DNA from: Maricaulis sp.
GTDB taxonomy: Bacteria > Pseudomonadota > Alphaproteobacteria > Caulobacterales > Maricaulaceae
Direction: 5' to 3'
Assembly (NCBI GenBank): GCA_017643585.1
Contig: JAEPND010000011.1
Coordinates: forward strand, 1 to 64,000
Length of the DNA stretch: 64,000 nucleotides
Part shown: positions 62,656 to 64,000 of the stretch, in pieces
Position numbering within the stretch: the first letter of the stretch is position 1
Layout: every line of letters starts with the position of its first letter
Notes under the pieces: generated by a model
Told to the model about the DNA's origin: nothing
Seen by the model: the letters and a program-made list of their open reading frames with translations, nothing else
Database searches by the model: none
Made by a program: the position numbers and the translations under genes

Positions 62656-63243
62656 CTAGGCGGCTTCGCTCTCGCTGTCCTCGGACGCTTTTTCCGTAGC
62701 TTCGGACGATGCTTCAGCGCTGTCGCCGTCCTCGGAGCTGCGAGTGCGACGCGGACGGCGTGTGCGGCGGCGCGGAGCCTCCTCTTCGCCTTCAGAAGCT
62801 GCAGCGGCACCCTCTGAATTCTCGTCGCCGTCAGCCTTGGCCGCTTCGGGCTGTTCGCCTTCCGGCGTTACATTTTCGTCCTGCTGGCGACGGCCACGGC
62901 CACGACCGCGGCCACGACCGCGACGCTCATTGCCCTCACCCTGGGACTGCTCCTCACCATCGGCGTTTTCGCCATTGGCTTCGGCATTCTCCGCACCGTC
63001 TTCAGCAGCGGGGTCGCGCTTGGGCTGGTTCGCCTGGATGATGCGGAAATAGTGTTCGGCGTGCTGATACAGATTCTCGGCCCGGACGCGGTCGCCCGAA
63101 GAGGACGCATCGCGTGCCAGCTGGAGATATTTATCGTGGATCTGGGTCGCATTTCCCCGGATTTTCACTTCAGGACCATTGCTTTCAAAGCTCCGGTTCG
63201 CAGGATTTCCTGGTTTCCGACCTCGACCGCGCTGACGCTTCAT
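62656..63243 (-). CDS. DUF4167 family protein
   Basis: 195 residues. The first 80 (RQRGRGRKPGNPANRSFESNGPEVKIRGNATQIHDKYLQLARDASSSGDRVRAENLYQHAEHYFRII) are the conserved DUF4167 block. The rest is low complexity: an Arg/Gly-rich stretch (RRGRGRGRGRGRR) and acidic Glu/Ala-rich ends. Basic RGG-like repeats hint at RNA binding (inference). It lies between prmC and clpB, an arrangement frequent in alphaproteobacteria. Confidence 0.85.
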   Translation of the reverse strand: MKRQRGRGRKPGNPANRSFESNGPEVKIRGNATQIHDKYLQLARDASSSGDRVRAENLYQHAEHYFRIIQANQPKRDPAAEDGAENAEANGENADGEEQSQGEGNERRGRGRGRGRGRRQQDENVTPEGEQPEAAKADGDENSEGAAAASEGEEEAPRRRTRRPRRTRSSEDGDSAEASSEATEKASEDSESEAA

Positions 63244-63450
63244 ATCGTCGTTCCCTGTATAAACAGCGGTAATAACCTCTGGCCTAACCGTGCAGCTGCA
63301 ATGATAAGCCTGTCGCCTGTTCGGGGTTGTTCAATTAGCCGGATCTGTCAGGTGGTTCATCCGGCCGCGCACGACCCCCAAGGCGCGTCCACCTGACGAA
63401 TGGAACCTAGACCGCCCTTTCCCGCTTTCCAAGCCCTTTTAGCCGTTTCT

Positions 63451-64000
63451 TTATGACAAAGCGCCCAGCACGACACGATCATGCCCGGCGAGATCCTGAA
63501 TTAAAGCGATTCCGCTGAGGCCATGAGCCTGCAGCAACCCGCTGACCGCCTCGCCCTGGTCATAGCCGATCTCAAAGGCCACCAGACCACCCGGCTTCAC
63601 CAAGTTACGCGCCTCATCGAGGATGGCACGATAGGCATCCAGCCCGTCCACTCCGCCATCCAGCGCCAGATGCGGCTCGAAATCCCGCACTTCCGGGTTC
63701 AGCGTCTTCATGACGTCCGAGCGGATATAGGGCGGGTTGGACACCAGGATGTCGAACGCTCCCGCCGGCAGGCCCCGCCCCCAGCTCGCCTGAAGGAATT
63801 CAGCACGCTCATCGAGACCACAACGGCGAGCGTTCTTCGCGGCGATATCGAGGGCGGCCTCGGATACATCCACACCCACACCTTGCCAGGCCTTGCGCTC
63901 GCTGAGCAGGGCCAGCAGGATCGCTCCGGAACCCACCCCGATATCCAGCACACGCGCCGTGGTCTGGGACCTCGCGTCCAGCACGGCCTCGACCAACGTC
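63451..64000 (-). CDS. prmC: Release-factor glutamine methyltransferase PrmC (partial, N-terminus outside window)
   Basis: The C-terminal 183 residues are visible; the frame is open to the window edge, reading T-L-V-E-A-V, the usual continuation of PrmC's P-E-T-E motif. Motifs: LDIGVGSGAILLALL for S-adenosylmethionine and SNPPYI, the active site that methylates Gln of the GGQ loop in release factors. It is followed by about 200 bases without other features before the DUF4167 gene start. Confidence 0.93.
   Translation of the reverse strand, partial: TLVEAVLDARSQTTARVLDIGVGSGAILLALLSERKAWQGVGVDVSEAALDIAAKNARRCGLDERAEFLQASWGRGLPAGAFDILVSNPPYIRSDVMKTLNPEVRDFEPHLALDGGVDGLDAYRAILDEARNLVKPGGLVAFEIGYDQGEAVSGLLQAHGLSGIALIQDLAGHDRVVLGALS

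Noticed and set aside
1-64000. CRISPR array, prophage, toxin-antitoxin or defence island
   Set aside because: No regularly spaced repeats, phage structural genes or recognised defence proteins were found; the window is mostly conserved core genes.

Overview
The window is one GC-rich stretch of an alphaproteobacterial chromosome. It carries the Caulobacterales/Maricaulales cell-cycle and flagellar gene set: CtrA, SciP, ChpT, FlbD, FlbE, and the order fliF-fliG-flbE-fliN-flbD-flhA. Gene content and order recall Caulobacter, but the chemotaxis operon is simpler. A marine prosthecate relative such as Maricaulis or another Hyphomonadaceae-like organism is the best guess (inference; no 16S in the window).

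Layout. Bases 1-8.9 kb hold a 3' remnant of an IS481-like transposase, an Lrp/AsnC regulator divergent from an OsmC-like protein, a large TonB-dependent receptor with a hairpin-rich leader, an elongator tRNA-Met, a methyl-accepting chemotaxis protein, a small secreted TonB-C domain protein, an Ldh-family oxidoreductase and a thioesterase. Bases 9-24.3 kb are metabolic: dihydrolipoyl dehydrogenase (E3), a 2,5-dioxovalerate-type aldehyde dehydrogenase behind a GntR-like palindrome, a TetR/thioesterase pair with its own palindrome, the branched-chain 2-oxoacid dehydrogenase operon (E1a-E1b-E2) divergent from a BkdR-like Lrp regulator, an ABA4-like membrane protein, a thiolase, a CPBP protease, two secreted Cys-containing proteins of unknown role, MnmA and two small membrane proteins.

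Bases 24.3-42 kb are the flagellar core. flgK-flgL diverges from fliK-flgD-flgE across a 480-base region with a TTAA-N7-TTAA CtrA box and sigma-54 (-24/-12) promoters. sciP follows, then the long fliF-fliG-flbE-fliN-flbD-flhA-flhF-flhG run. sciP and fliF both have TTAA-N7-TTTAC elements upstream. Bases 42-45.4 kb are a heme-uptake pair (lipoprotein and heme-type TonB receptor) divergent across an exact 12-bp inverted repeat. fliI-fliJ, a KamA-type radical SAM enzyme and ctrA follow; ctrA has four GANTC (CcrM) sites upstream. Bases 50-57 kb hold chpT-cheA-cheW-cheY-cheB-cheR on the minus strand, with an M23 peptidase divergent from chpT. The right end has a Glyoxalase_8-like protein, clpB behind a candidate RpoH promoter, a MOSC protein, a DUF4167 protein and the C-terminal part of prmC, cut by the window edge.

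Taken together, within about 25 kb the chromosome stores a master cell-cycle regulator (CtrA), its repressor partner (SciP), its phosphotransferase (ChpT), much of the flagellum they control and the main chemotaxis operon. No CRISPR array, rRNA, prophage or clearly new defence system was seen. The most unusual items are the CheA architecture (duplicated linker motif, no recognisable P2, two CheW domains, degenerate receiver), the CtrA C-terminus ending in Ser rather than Ala-Ala, and several palindromic operators.
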